DNA from: Nocardia ignorata NBRC 108230
GTDB taxonomy: Bacteria > Actinomycetota > Actinomycetes > Mycobacteriales > Mycobacteriaceae
Direction: 5' to 3'
Length of the DNA: 64,000 nt
NCBI RefSeq assembly: GCF_001612905.1
Contig: NZ_BDBI01000010.1
Span: 1 to 64,000, forward strand
Shown: positions 8,701 through 17,499 of the stretch, in pieces
Layout: each line of letters opens with the position of its first letter
How positions within the stretch are numbered: position 1 is the stretch's first letter
Position numbers and translations under genes: made by a program
The notes under the pieces: generated by a model
Told to the model about the DNA's origin: nothing
What the model saw: the letters and a program-made list of their open reading frames with translations, nothing else
Databases searched by the model: none

Positions 8701-10182
8701 CAGCTATGTGCGCTACTGGGGATGGAGCACGCGGACATCGGCTTCGTCGAGGTCGGGGTGACCTCCCTGGACATGCTCGCGGCGCTCACGACAATAAACC
8801 GCACGTACGGGGTCACACTCACCACGCCCGAATGCTTCGGCCTACGCACTACCCGTGAGCTGGCCAAGGAGATCCGCGCCCGCCGAACCGACGATGTGCC
8901 GACTCCCAGCGAGCAACCCGTCGGGATTGACACGGCGCGGGACTACCCGCTGTCAACCCGTCAGGTGGCGTACATCCGGATCTGCATGCCGGGCGGCAAC
9001 GCCAACTGGTGCAATTTGTCTCGGGAGATTCGATTCGACCGGCCGTGGACTAGCAGGGCTTTCGAGGAGGCACTGCGTACGCTGCTCGAGCGTCACGATG
9101 CGCTCGGGCTCGCTCTCACCCCGGATTGGCAGCGCCAAACCTTCACTCCAGCAGCAGAACTGACACCTTCGGTCGAGGTCGTCGATCTGGCGGTCGCGAC
9201 GTCCGCCCCAGAATTTCGAGACCGTGTAGAATCCGCCCGTGCGGCCCTGGTGAGCAGGTTGATCGATCCCTCCGCGCCGCCTCCGCTGCGGGTGGTCTTG
9301 GTACGCGGGACCGACGGGTGCTCGGCAATCGTCGCCGCGCACCACCTGTTCGTTGATGGCCCTGGCATGGATGTGCTGGCCGCCGATCTTCGTGCGGCGG
9401 TGTCCGGAAGACCGCGTTCCGTGAGCGCCGGCACGGGTACCTATCGCGCTTACTGCCTGGCAACGGCGCGATCGGACCGGCGGGGCGTATCCGCTACCTA
9501 TTGGCGGGATTTGCTCACCGATGTCGATCAGGTCCACCTGCCCGAGTCCGAGGACGGCGATGGGGCATCCGGAGAATTGCTCTCCCTGCCGTTCGGGGTG
9601 CTCCACACACGGGGAATTCACCAGATCGCACAGACATTGGGGGTGTCGGCATTTGCGGTGGTGCTCGCAGCCTTCGAGGCAGCCGTGTCCACCATCTTCG
9701 ATGTTCGGGGGCTGCCGATCGTTGTCGCCAATCAGCAGCGGGCGGGCGTAGATGCGTCCGTGGTCGGCATGTTCACCGGCACCCTCATCGTCCGGGCGAC
9801 CGGTTCGGCGTCGCTGCCGGATGCCGTCAAGGCTCTCGCCGATCAGCTGGCGGCGGGGACCGAGCATAGCGATTGGGAGTTCGACCAGCGCATTGCCGAT
9901 CTGAACCTGCCCGCGACCGACTACTTCCCCCTGTCCACGGTCCTGTTCAACCAGCGTCCCGTGCCGCGAGGAACCCCGGTACGCGAGCTCGGGTCGTGGC
10001 GACCACGCTCGCTGGGACGGTCACTGCGCTACCAGCTGCAGGGCGAGCTTCAAATGTCCGGGGCCGACATGGTCATGACGTACTACTACCGCCGGGGAAT
10101 CGGCGGCGCCGAGATCATCCACCGCGTTCACCGCACACTGCTGTGGGCTATCGGTGCAGCACAGGAGACGATTCATGCCTGA
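5791..10182 (+). CDS. NRPS protein, domain order A-A-T-C
   Basis: 1463 residues with two successive adenylation domains, a carrier domain and a condensation domain. A1 (about 1-460) is of acyl-CoA-ligase type: T-S-G-S-T-G near residue 138 and an unusual Y-G-L-G-E near 278 where Y-G-x-T-E is normal. A2 (about 465-950) has T-S-G-S-T-G-E-P-K near 620 and Y-G-Q-T-E near 762; its pocket reads D-P-R-L-F-A-L-L-A-K, which I cannot assign. The carrier serine is Ser992 (V-T-S-L-D). The C domain carries an intact His1184-His1185-x3-Asp1189-Gly. ATG 5791 overlaps the CarB-like stop and replaces TTG 5788. A protein opening with two A domains and ending in C suggests A1 activates an acid in trans, perhaps onto the free carrier at 13906. 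Confidence 0.88.
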   Translation: MSLYPNLRRIAIRRPDAPALIDFDKEVTSYGRLLATTDAIAETLCSAAHSGHILGIAVDDPLGFVATYFAAAKCNLVTILLDGRSTSTDLARMAARFDLDLLVRDGDSGPGSICIENVRTDGRRAHAYCSGDFVVHCTSGSTGAPKGIVMSQAAVAARVQSWSRECALRPTDVVLCALPLWHGHGIDVLTLPTLLAGATVVFTRGSHLTARGLTRAIHHHAVTIVSGLPVMYQMLVGAQGVNASMLSSLRLALTGSAPISADTQVQFAERFGLPLRQGYGLGEIGIIAWDSEYAGPGMIGFPVRDVEIRLEPTDDESVFELLARGPSLARGYYRDPEAEHSMFADGWLRTHDLIAVEANGWSVRGRKSTFINVTGNKVAPIEIEVALRACAGVGDCAVVGVDDGDGGEQVAALVVADGSRDAEAIRRRVARHLRPYQLPQLYSFADAIPRTAVGKTDYDAVRRAVERLGADRDFIHGRPADSAVEWGDRRLTYAELESAVAALANRLITLAPPRTAVLVLGPLCPAYLVGLLATWRAGAVPVPVDAGTSANRYAWLERRLGPAVVISTDVTTVDQYAGAASGAGEIVLDSDTGAIVIDSVPETACTASTFTDPDASYVIPTSGSTGEPKAIVGSRRGLRDFLAWFSKEFGLTKADRCAALTRVNFDPSLRELLGVLGVGGTVVLPAIDARSDLSRLAGHLIDTRPTIVFLVPSVATRLAAEPRLAGTVLTELRLIFCAGEVLGRRVVEQWTVLAPNAEIVNLYGQTEATLAQLYRRNAQDVTTHPIPVGVPRPGIEVSVDHDGSGIGEVYLASESPALGVLGLESGAVHRIVPIPNPLPTGDLGYRTGGGELVVLGRAGNDIKYSGRRISFHEFVDAVVQLPGVVQCVVVDRDGPQVFVSTDRAENMRTSIEKLGRRFDLPRFVVHLRSDLPSLRNGKVDRRALLASLNDTTTAAPTPEATAGDGSELEQQLCALLGMEHADIGFVEVGVTSLDMLAALTTINRTYGVTLTTPECFGLRTTRELAKEIRARRTDDVPTPSEQPVGIDTARDYPLSTRQVAYIRICMPGGNANWCNLSREIRFDRPWTSRAFEEALRTLLERHDALGLALTPDWQRQTFTPAAELTPSVEVVDLAVATSAPEFRDRVESARAALVSRLIDPSAPPPLRVVLVRGTDGCSAIVAAHHLFVDGPGMDVLAADLRAAVSGRPRSVSAGTGTYRAYCLATARSDRRGVSATYWRDLLTDVDQVHLPESEDGDGASGELLSLPFGVLHTRGIHQIAQTLGVSAFAVVLAAFEAAVSTIFDVRGLPIVVANQQRAGVDASVVGMFTGTLIVRATGSASLPDAVKALADQLAAGTEHSDWEFDQRIADLNLPATDYFPLSTVLFNQRPVPRGTPVRELGSWRPRSLGRSLRYQLQGELQMSGADMVMTYYYRRGIGGAEIIHRVHRTLLWAIGAAQETIHA

Positions 10183-13100
10183 ATTCGCGTCGGTCACGCT
10201 GCCCTCTACTATCGCCCTCGGACCGATTCAGCGCGCCTATCTGGTCGGGGACCAAGAGGGGCTGGAACTACGCAGCCCGGCCAGGTACTACCTGGCTTGT
10301 GAGCTGAACACCGAACTCGTAGACGGACTACAGCAGCGCGTCGATCGTCTGATCGGCACCCACCCCATCCTGCGCACCCGCATCGGTGCGGACCTAACAC
10401 CGACCCCGATGCCTGAGGATGCCAGGCTCACCGTCGTAGTTCGCGAGACCACACCGCAGACCTTCACCACCGTGGACGCTGAGGTTGCCGACGAATTTAG
10501 GTGCGACACTCTGGAATTCGATGACTGGCCTCAGATGCGGATCACCGTTGTCCGCTCCGATAAGCGAGCCCGGCTGCACATCGTCTACGCCATGTGGCTG
10601 ATGGACGGGGTCGGGCTGGCACGATTTCTGACCGATTTGGTGGCGACGGATCATCCGCAAACCCCGAAGGCGACAGTCGCGCCCGCACCACCCGAAGGCC
10701 CCCGCGCGCGCGACGAAAAATACTGGCGCGCAATCGCAACTACCTTGGCCGAGGCTGCGGATCTGCCCTTGCGGCCGGGCTGGCGACAGGCCGGCCGCGC
10801 CGTCGAGCATCGCATCGTGCGCGTCGACCCCGAGGCGGGGCAAGCGCTTGCAGCCACGGCACGGGCGCACGGGCTGACGGTCCCGATGATTTTCCTCACC
10901 GTATACGGGACGCTGCTGGGTTCCATGGGCGGCGGCCGAGCTCACACCATCACCCTGGTTCAACCGCGGCACCGATGCCAGGACGAAGGTGTGGCAATCA
11001 GCAACTGTGGAACCACCGTGCCGCTGCAGATTCCAGCGGCGGAGGGGCGCGACTTCGTCACCCTCGCGCGCGAAGTCCAGAGCTGCTATCTGGAGCATTC
11101 CCTGCATTCGTCGTTGAGCGGAATTGATATTGCCCGCCTGACGGGCCGACCCGCCGACCGGCGGCGGCTGGCCCACCCCTTCGCGTTCACCGCGGTCGAG
11201 CTCGACAGCGAGCGCGAAAGGGCTTCAGGGCTGCAACGAGATTGGGATAGCGTTCAGATGCGCGTCCCGCAGGTACTGCTCGACCATCAGGTCGGCGTCG
11301 ATGCTGACGGCTCGATACTGCTCGGTTTCGACTGGCGCACAGATGCGTTCGACGATGGATTCGTCGGCGATCTCGTCGCGCAGTACACCCGGATTGTGCA
11401 GCGCCTGGCGAGCGATGACAAGACCTGGACTCGTCCACCACAGCGACCGGCATTCCTGGCGCATGACACACTGCATCGTCGCGTGCTGCACACTGCCGAG
11501 CGCATGCCTGACGCGATTGCAGTTCGTGACGCCGATGGGCTGCTCTCCTACGCCGACCTGGTCGACGCCGCCGCAGATATCGCGCATCGTCTGGTGAGTG
11601 TCGGAGCCGAGGTCGGCGAACGGGTCGGGATCCACATGGCCCGTGGGCGCGGTCAGATCGCGGCCGCGCTCGGAACGCTCATGGCGGGCTGTGTGTTCGT
11701 ACCGCTCGATCGCGGTCTGCCGCCCGGCCGTCTCGACCGCATCACCCGCCAGGCGAGCCTGCGCTCGGTCGTGACCGACGCCGACGAGACCATGATCGAC
11801 GGGTGGCTGATGCGTGGAGTCACGGCAGTCACGGTTTCTGATCCGCCAACGGCGCATGCGAACCCTCGTGTACAGGACCGTGGCTCGGCAGATGTCGCGT
11901 ACGTGATCTTCACGTCCGGATCGACCGGAGAGCCGAAAGGCGTCGTGATCCGACACACCGCCGTGCTGAACACTATCGAGGCGGTCAACAGTCTGATCGA
12001 TCTCACACCCTCGGATTCCGTTCTCGCGGTGTCCTCGCTCGGATTCGACCTGTCGATCTACGACATCTTCGGACCCTTGCTCGTCGGTGCGACAGTCGTA
12101 ATGCTGTCGGAGGACGCTGCTCGAAAGCCGTCCGCATGGACCAGGTCGGTGTCTGAACACGGCGTGACTGTCTGGAACTCGGCGCCGGCCCTAGCCGGGC
12201 TCCTGAGCGAAGAAGGTGTCGCACTCCCGGGCGTCCGCGTCTATCTGCTCAGTGGCGACTGGATTCCCCAACAGCTGCCCGCAGCGCTCCAGCAAATCTC
12301 CGCCGATGCCGAGGTGATAAGTCTCGGCGGAGCGACCGAGGGATCGATCTGGTCGATCTACCATCGCGTCACACCGGACGACAGGATAGGACGGTCAATT
12401 CCGTACGGAAGACCATTGCCTGGGCAGAACATTCTGGTCTTGGACGACCAGCGTCGACCCATCCCTGACTGGCATGTCGGCGATATTTACATCGCGGGCC
12501 GCGGTGTCGCCGACGGCTACCTCGATGACCCCGACCGGACTGCGGCCGCCTTCATCGACGATCCCGAGTACGGGTGGATCTATCGGACCGGCGATCGCGG
12601 GCGGCGCGATCGCCACGGCGTGGTCGAATTCCTCGGCCGCTTGGACAGTCAGGTGAAGGTCAACGGGCACCGAGTCGAGCTAGGTGAGATCGAATCCGTG
12701 CTCGACACGCTTGAATTCGTCCGACGCAGCGCCGTCTGCGTCGGCGACGACGGTGGCGGAGTCGCGGCATATGCCGTCATCTCAGAGCTGGCACCGCCAA
12801 CCTGGGCGTCGCAAGCCATAACTGTGCTGCGCGACGAACTGCCCTCCTACATGGTTCCCTATGCCCTCGTCGCGGTGAACGAGATTCCGTTGACCAGCAA
12901 CGGAAAGATCGATCACCAGCGGCTACGAGCGATCGCACCCACAGCTGCCGATGCGGCCGACACAGCAAAACCGCCCGGAGGCGGCCTGCACGTGCAGGAG
13001 GTGGCCGCGTGCTGGACCGAGGTGCTGGGCCGCGCACCCGGCCGGGACAGCTTTTTCGAATCAGGCGGCGGCTCACTAGATGCTATTCGGCTGCTGTCGT

Positions 13101-13909
13101 TGCTGCGGACGAAGCTGGGCTACGACATTCCGTTCGGAATATTCGTGAGCGATCCCACGGTGTCGGGCCTGGCCGGGCTGTGCGCGAATGCGCGGCAGGC
13201 GACGGAATCGGCGGTGTGGAGTTTCGCGCCCCGGAGCGTGGATCGCCCACGCGGTCGCGTGGTCTTCTTTCCGCCCGTCGGTGGTGGTGTCTCGTGCTAT
13301 TCCGAGCTGATCCACAGTGTGGCCGGCGATCTCGATGTGCGTGTGCTCGGGTTCGATAGCCCGTTAGGTGATCAGCCCGCGATGGATGAAATCGCCGCGG
13401 CCTGCCTGCGTGAACTCGCCGCGCACGACTCCGACACGGATGTGGTGTTCGTCGGTTGGTCGTTCGGCGGTGCCCTCGCCGTCGAGGCCGCGCACAAAGC
13501 CCCATATCCAGTGCGACGTGTCGTCGCGATCGACACCCCCGTCTCAACGGCCGCGCGGCGATGCGACGATGACGAGGCCGCTTTGCTGGCGGGATTCGTC
13601 GGTGACGTCCAGCAGTCGGGGGGCGTGGCTGTCCGCGCGGCGGACGTGCGTACCGATCAGACCCTGCGCCGCAGATTTGACGTCTACAAGCAGAACATGG
13701 TGGCGCTGCGCGAGTGGCATCCCCCCGTCGGCATACCGCACGTCGTCGAACTACGAGCCGCCGAATATCCGGCCGAGCCTGATCCGCGAGCGTGGAGCCG
13801 AGTGGCGGACAGTCCACCGAGCATCCTGCTAGGGGGAGGACATTTCGACGTATTCGAGCCCGACAACGCCAGGCGCATCCAGGACGAGATCGAAAGTGCA
13901 TTCCAATGA
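10175..13909 (+). CDS. NRPS protein, C/Cy-like domain followed by A(Cys)-T-TE
   Basis: 1244 residues. ATG 10175 is preferred because AGGAG precedes it; it overlaps the upstream gene. The first domain (about 1-430) looks like a heterocyclisation (Cy) domain outside its core, but the core reads A-M-W-L-M-D-G near residue 138, so it has neither HHxxxDG nor the Cy motif DxxxxDxxS. The A domain (G-S-T-G-E-P-K-G near 580, G-G-A-T-E-G-S-I-W near 718) gives the ten-residue code D-L-Y-N-L-S-L-I-W-K, which I recall as the cysteine code of siderophore Cy modules. The carrier serine is Ser967. The C-terminal type I thioesterase has G-W-S-F-G-G with Ser1096 and a late His in G-G-H-F-D. The protein should load cysteine, join it to the upstream intermediate and release the product. 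Confidence 0.88.
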   Translation: MPEFASVTLPSTIALGPIQRAYLVGDQEGLELRSPARYYLACELNTELVDGLQQRVDRLIGTHPILRTRIGADLTPTPMPEDARLTVVVRETTPQTFTTVDAEVADEFRCDTLEFDDWPQMRITVVRSDKRARLHIVYAMWLMDGVGLARFLTDLVATDHPQTPKATVAPAPPEGPRARDEKYWRAIATTLAEAADLPLRPGWRQAGRAVEHRIVRVDPEAGQALAATARAHGLTVPMIFLTVYGTLLGSMGGGRAHTITLVQPRHRCQDEGVAISNCGTTVPLQIPAAEGRDFVTLAREVQSCYLEHSLHSSLSGIDIARLTGRPADRRRLAHPFAFTAVELDSERERASGLQRDWDSVQMRVPQVLLDHQVGVDADGSILLGFDWRTDAFDDGFVGDLVAQYTRIVQRLASDDKTWTRPPQRPAFLAHDTLHRRVLHTAERMPDAIAVRDADGLLSYADLVDAAADIAHRLVSVGAEVGERVGIHMARGRGQIAAALGTLMAGCVFVPLDRGLPPGRLDRITRQASLRSVVTDADETMIDGWLMRGVTAVTVSDPPTAHANPRVQDRGSADVAYVIFTSGSTGEPKGVVIRHTAVLNTIEAVNSLIDLTPSDSVLAVSSLGFDLSIYDIFGPLLVGATVVMLSEDAARKPSAWTRSVSEHGVTVWNSAPALAGLLSEEGVALPGVRVYLLSGDWIPQQLPAALQQISADAEVISLGGATEGSIWSIYHRVTPDDRIGRSIPYGRPLPGQNILVLDDQRRPIPDWHVGDIYIAGRGVADGYLDDPDRTAAAFIDDPEYGWIYRTGDRGRRDRHGVVEFLGRLDSQVKVNGHRVELGEIESVLDTLEFVRRSAVCVGDDGGGVAAYAVISELAPPTWASQAITVLRDELPSYMVPYALVAVNEIPLTSNGKIDHQRLRAIAPTAADAADTAKPPGGGLHVQEVAACWTEVLGRAPGRDSFFESGGGSLDAIRLLSLLRTKLGYDIPFGIFVSDPTVSGLAGLCANARQATESAVWSFAPRSVDRPRGRVVFFPPVGGGVSCYSELIHSVAGDLDVRVLGFDSPLGDQPAMDEIAAACLRELAAHDSDTDVVFVGWSFGGALAVEAAHKAPYPVRRVVAIDTPVSTAARRCDDDEAALLAGFVGDVQQSGGVAVRAADVRTDQTLRRRFDVYKQNMVALREWHPPVGIPHVVELRAAEYPAEPDPRAWSRVADSPPSILLGGGHFDVFEPDNARRIQDEIESAFQ

Positions 13910-14160
13910 GCGAAGCCGACATCAAGCAGGTGATCGCCGACGAGCTCGGTGCTCGCGGCTACCAGATCGGCCCCGATGAATTCGCCGCGGACCTCATCAG
14001 CGTCGGCGTCAATTCTGTGAATCTGGTCCGAGTGCTCACCACACTCGAAGAGCAGTACAACATCGAATTCGAGCCTACCGGATTCTTTCGCGAGCCGGTG
14101 ACCGTCGTCCGCCTCGCCCAGAAGATCATCGGGCTCCTGGCGCAGAGTGCGAGCGCATGA
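13906..14160 (+). CDS. Free-standing acyl/peptidyl carrier protein
   Basis: 84 residues with the carrier fold and a phosphopantetheine serine at Ser37 in G-V-N-S-V-N-L. It overlaps both neighbours by ATGA, so it is coupled to the NRPS upstream and the flavoprotein downstream. A separate carrier in an NRPS locus usually holds one building block while a tailoring enzyme acts on it. The adjacent flavoprotein or the second oxygenase is the natural candidate, and the orphan A1 domain at the start of the 5791-10182 protein is a candidate loader. Confidence 0.85.
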   Translation: MSEADIKQVIADELGARGYQIGPDEFAADLISVGVNSVNLVRVLTTLEEQYNIEFEPTGFFREPVTVVRLAQKIIGLLAQSASA

Positions 14161-15269
14161 CGGCCATCGAGTACGACCACGACGCGCGCCTGACCGCCCG
14201 GGCTTTCGATGTCGCGGAGCTGGCCGCTGACCGGGCCGAAGAGGCCGAATCGGCGCGCACTCCGGATATCACAGTGGTCGACGCGGTCGTCGACGCGGGA
14301 TTCGCACGCCATTTCGCGCCGCCGGAATTCGCCGGCGCTGGCGGATCGTTCACCGCACTGGCCCGGGCGGCGGCCACCGTCGGCGCCCGATGCCCGGCCA
14401 CGGCATGGTGTGCGGTGCTGGCGGCCCTCATGACACGAGGAGCGGGTGCCCTGTCGGTCGAAGGCCAGCGACGCCTGTGGGGCGACAGACCCGACGTGCT
14501 CATTGCCGGTGGCGTGCTGCCAAAGGGCATCGTATCCCCGGGAGACGGCGGCTGGATATTGTCGGGGGTGTGGCCCACCGTGTCGGCCTGCGAATGCGCG
14601 GACTGGGTGCTACTGGCCGCCATCGTCGAGTCCGGCGGCGAGCCGACAGGACGAATATGCCTTGTGCCGCAGTCAGATATCCGCATCGAACGGACGTGGG
14701 ACAGCACCGGGATGCTCGCCACTGGGAGCCACACCGTGGTCGCCGAGCAGCTGTTCGTTCCCGCGTCGCTGACGTTTCCGTCGAGCGCGCTCACCGAGAC
14801 CGACTCTCCGCCGGTCGGCCCCGACGGTAGAGCGGTGCCCATGCTGGCGGTCAATTCCCTCGCCTTCTCTATGCCGATATTGGGCGCGGCCCGCGGAGCG
14901 CTGCGACTGTGGCAGCAACTGGTCGCGACTCGGGACCTCACCTACATCGCACCGGTGTATGCCCGCGCGTCGAGTGAGATCGACGCGGCGGGATTGATTC
15001 TCGAGCGGGTCGCCTACCTCGCCGATACCGCATCGACCTTCAGTCGAGCCGACGTTGTCCGCAACAGGCGCGACTGCGCCTTCGCCGCAGGGCTTCTGGT
15101 CGATGCCGTGGATCGGCTATTCCGCGCCTCGGGCTCTGGCGGGCACAGCACCAGTGCCCCACTGCAGCGACTGTGGCGCGACGTCCACACCGCGGGATCG
15201 CATGCCGCACTCCAATTCGGCCCCATCGCAACGGCCTACACCCAACACACCTTGGGCACGAGTTCATGA
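14157..15269 (+). CDS. Acyl-CoA-dehydrogenase-fold flavoprotein (dehydrogenase or group D monooxygenase)
   Basis: 370 residues of the acyl-CoA dehydrogenase fold. The C-terminal pattern L-Q-R-L-W-R-D-V-H-T-A-G-S-H is characteristic of the HsaA/DszC-like group D flavin monooxygenases and carrier-bound dehydrogenases. The usual acyl-CoA dehydrogenase catalytic glutamate is not obvious. No flavin reductase gene is in the operon, so as a monooxygenase it would need one in trans. Immediate coupling to the free carrier protein suggests oxidation or desaturation of a carrier-bound acyl or aminoacyl group. The substrate is not predictable from sequence. Confidence 0.72.
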   Translation: MTAIEYDHDARLTARAFDVAELAADRAEEAESARTPDITVVDAVVDAGFARHFAPPEFAGAGGSFTALARAAATVGARCPATAWCAVLAALMTRGAGALSVEGQRRLWGDRPDVLIAGGVLPKGIVSPGDGGWILSGVWPTVSACECADWVLLAAIVESGGEPTGRICLVPQSDIRIERTWDSTGMLATGSHTVVAEQLFVPASLTFPSSALTETDSPPVGPDGRAVPMLAVNSLAFSMPILGAARGALRLWQQLVATRDLTYIAPVYARASSEIDAAGLILERVAYLADTASTFSRADVVRNRRDCAFAAGLLVDAVDRLFRASGSGGHSTSAPLQRLWRDVHTAGSHAALQFGPIATAYTQHTLGTSS

Positions 15270-16045
15270 AGGGCATGCCTGTGCAGACAACTACCGATAT
15301 GAGGGAATTGGCCGAGCACGCGCGCTGCGACCGCAGTCCTCGGTCCCGCTACCGCGACAAGCTCGAGCAGTACGGGTTCGTCGTGCTCGAGTCAGACGGC
15401 AATGAGTGCCTGACGCTCGAGGACATCATGGCTTCCCTCGGCGAGCCGGTCGAATACGGATACGGCACGAAACTGATCCAGGAGCAGCGTCCGCAGACCA
15501 ACAACTCGCAGTTCCGAACCGGCGCGATTCCGATGCACGCTGACGGGTTCTTCAATGCCGACGGCGTGCGCTATATCGGACTGGAGTGTCTGGAGGCTCC
15601 ACCCACAGGAGGCGAGACACTCATCGCCACCAGCAGCTCATTCTTCGCCTCCGCTCCGAGCGACCTCGTGGCGAGACTACGCGATATCGAGATCGAGTAC
15701 CGCTCGAATGTCTCCGGATTCTACAACGAGCGGCCGGACGGAAATCTCGTGGTCGCTCCGATCCAGGTGGATCCGGTCACGGGCGGCGATGCACTGCGCA
15801 TGGGAGTGGACTACCCGGAGGACCCGACACGCAACTTCCAAGCATCGGTGGTCGGCTACACCAGGAAACAGAGCCTCGCGCTATTCGAACAGCTCGATAC
15901 AGTGTTCTGCCGCCCAGAGGTCACCTATGCGCACCGATGGGAGGTGGGCCAGATCCTCATCATGGACAACTTGCGCGTGGTGCACGGTAGATCCGCCTAC
16001 CCGGTTGACGCACCCAGAAAGATGGTACGCATCTCGGTTTCCTGA
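15266..16045 (+). CDS. Second CarC-like Fe(II)/2-oxoglutarate-dependent oxygenase
   Basis: 259 residues. ATG 15266 overlaps the upstream stop (ATGA) and is preferred over a longer frame. It is a paralogue of the 2899-3666 protein: the shared signatures run L-E-D-I-M, G-x-P-V-E-Y-G-(F/Y)-G-T-K-L, H-A-D, G-G-E-T-L, A-P-I-Q-V-D-P, V-V-G-Y, and a final D-N-x-R-V-(L/V)-H-G-R. The iron ligands are His91, Asp93 and His240. Two oxygenases of one lineage in one locus suggest an internal duplication with divided labour, for example epimerisation/desaturation by one and hydroxylation by the other. Thienamycin biosynthesis also uses two such enzymes (ThnG and ThnQ). Confidence 0.8.
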   Translation: MKGMPVQTTTDMRELAEHARCDRSPRSRYRDKLEQYGFVVLESDGNECLTLEDIMASLGEPVEYGYGTKLIQEQRPQTNNSQFRTGAIPMHADGFFNADGVRYIGLECLEAPPTGGETLIATSSSFFASAPSDLVARLRDIEIEYRSNVSGFYNERPDGNLVVAPIQVDPVTGGDALRMGVDYPEDPTRNFQASVVGYTRKQSLALFEQLDTVFCRPEVTYAHRWEVGQILIMDNLRVVHGRSAYPVDAPRKMVRISVS

Positions 16046-16065
16046 GCCAGTCGCCGGAGAATAAC

Positions 16066-17499
16066 GTGTCCAATTCCGCTGCACCATTAGAAATATCGAA
16101 TAGCGTCCGTGGGAAGAGTTTGATCTTGGCGGGTCTGCTCGTCTGCCAGTTGATGATCATCGTCGACGTAACGGTCATGAACGTCGCACTCCCCCGGATC
16201 AAATCCGACCTGAATTTCAGCGCTACCGGATTGTCATGGGTGATCGACGCGTACACGCTGGTGTTCGCCGGGCTGCTCCTATTGGGTGGGCGGGCCGGCG
16301 ACCTGCTCGGGCGACGACGGGTGTTCATTGCAGGCATCGCACTGTTCGCGGCGGCCTCCCTGGTCGGCGGCCTGGCACAGGGCCCGTCCTGGCTGCTTAT
16401 CGCCCGCGTGGGGCAGGGTATCGGCGCGGCCTTGGCAGCGCCGAACACCCTCGCGCTGCTGACCGCCCTCTATACCGAGCGCTCGGCGCGGATGAAGGCA
16501 TTGTCGCTGTATTCAGCGATGGCGGGTGCGGGATTCGCACTCGGGTTGATTGCCGGTGGCCTGCTCACCGAATGGCTGACCTGGCGGTCCGTACTGTTCA
16601 TTAATGTTCCACTCGGCGGTTTCGCGCTTGTCGTGATATCGCGGAATCTGCCGACCGTAGAGCGAAATACAGGTCGGCTGGGTCTTCCCGGAGCGACCGC
16701 CGCAACCGCCGGGATCTCCGCACTAGTGTACGGATTCATCTGTGCGGGATCGAACGGCTGGGACGACCCGGTAGCTGGGGCCGCACTCGCGCTCGGCGCT
16801 TTCCTGACCATCATCTTCCTTGCGATAGAACATAATTCAGCGCAACCGCTCCTGCCGTTGCGGCTGTTCACCGAACGCGACCGCGCGGCTGCCTACGGCA
16901 CAGTGTTCGTAGGATACATGAGCAGCATGTCGATGTTCTTCTTTATGACGCTCTACCTGCAGGACGCGCTCGGCTTCAGCCCGCTTGCCACCGGGCTGGC
17001 ATTTCTGCCCACTGCACTACTGATGTTCGCCATGATCCGGGTTATCCCGCACATGCTGCAGCGTTTCGGTCCAAGACGGGTCACCATGGTCGGCGCGGCG
17101 ATACTGTTCGCCGGGCTTGCGCTGCCGACCCAATTGAACACCAACACTGCTTATTTTCCCCTGGTATTCATAACAGCGGCGCTGATGGGCTGCGGTACGG
17201 GACTTGCCCTCATGCCGCTAAGTGTCATTGTCATGGCCGATATTCCTCCGGATCTGGCGAGCGTGGCGGGTGGGTCGTTGCAAGCGACTCAGCAGACCGG
17301 CGCCGCTCTCGGTTTAGCCATCCTGATCACAGTATTCGGTGGCTCGACCCGACACCTGACCGCAGCACCGGACCAGGTCCTCGTCCACGGCGTGACCTCG
17401 GCCTTCACCGCTGCCGCGGTCATGGGGATTCTGACATTCATGGGGACGCTTCTATTTCGGCATCACCGATCCGACACTGTGCACAAGGATGAACAATGA
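16066..17499 (+). CDS. MFS drug exporter of the DHA2 (14-TM) family
   Basis: 477 residues with a GTG start, 20 bases after the oxygenase. The motif G-G-R-A-G-D-L-L-G-R-R-R near residue 74 is the MFS loop 2-3 signature; the length and the even spread of hydrophobic segments fit a 14-helix EmrB/QacA-type proton antiporter. Located within the biosynthetic operon, it most likely exports the product and may be the main self-protection gene, since no beta-lactamase or alternative transpeptidase is encoded in the window. Its stop overlaps the P450 start (ATGA). Confidence 0.9.
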   Translation: MSNSAAPLEISNSVRGKSLILAGLLVCQLMIIVDVTVMNVALPRIKSDLNFSATGLSWVIDAYTLVFAGLLLLGGRAGDLLGRRRVFIAGIALFAAASLVGGLAQGPSWLLIARVGQGIGAALAAPNTLALLTALYTERSARMKALSLYSAMAGAGFALGLIAGGLLTEWLTWRSVLFINVPLGGFALVVISRNLPTVERNTGRLGLPGATAATAGISALVYGFICAGSNGWDDPVAGAALALGAFLTIIFLAIEHNSAQPLLPLRLFTERDRAAAYGTVFVGYMSSMSMFFFMTLYLQDALGFSPLATGLAFLPTALLMFAMIRVIPHMLQRFGPRRVTMVGAAILFAGLALPTQLNTNTAYFPLVFITAALMGCGTGLALMPLSVIVMADIPPDLASVAGGSLQATQQTGAALGLAILITVFGGSTRHLTAAPDQVLVHGVTSAFTAAAVMGILTFMGTLLFRHHRSDTVHKDEQ

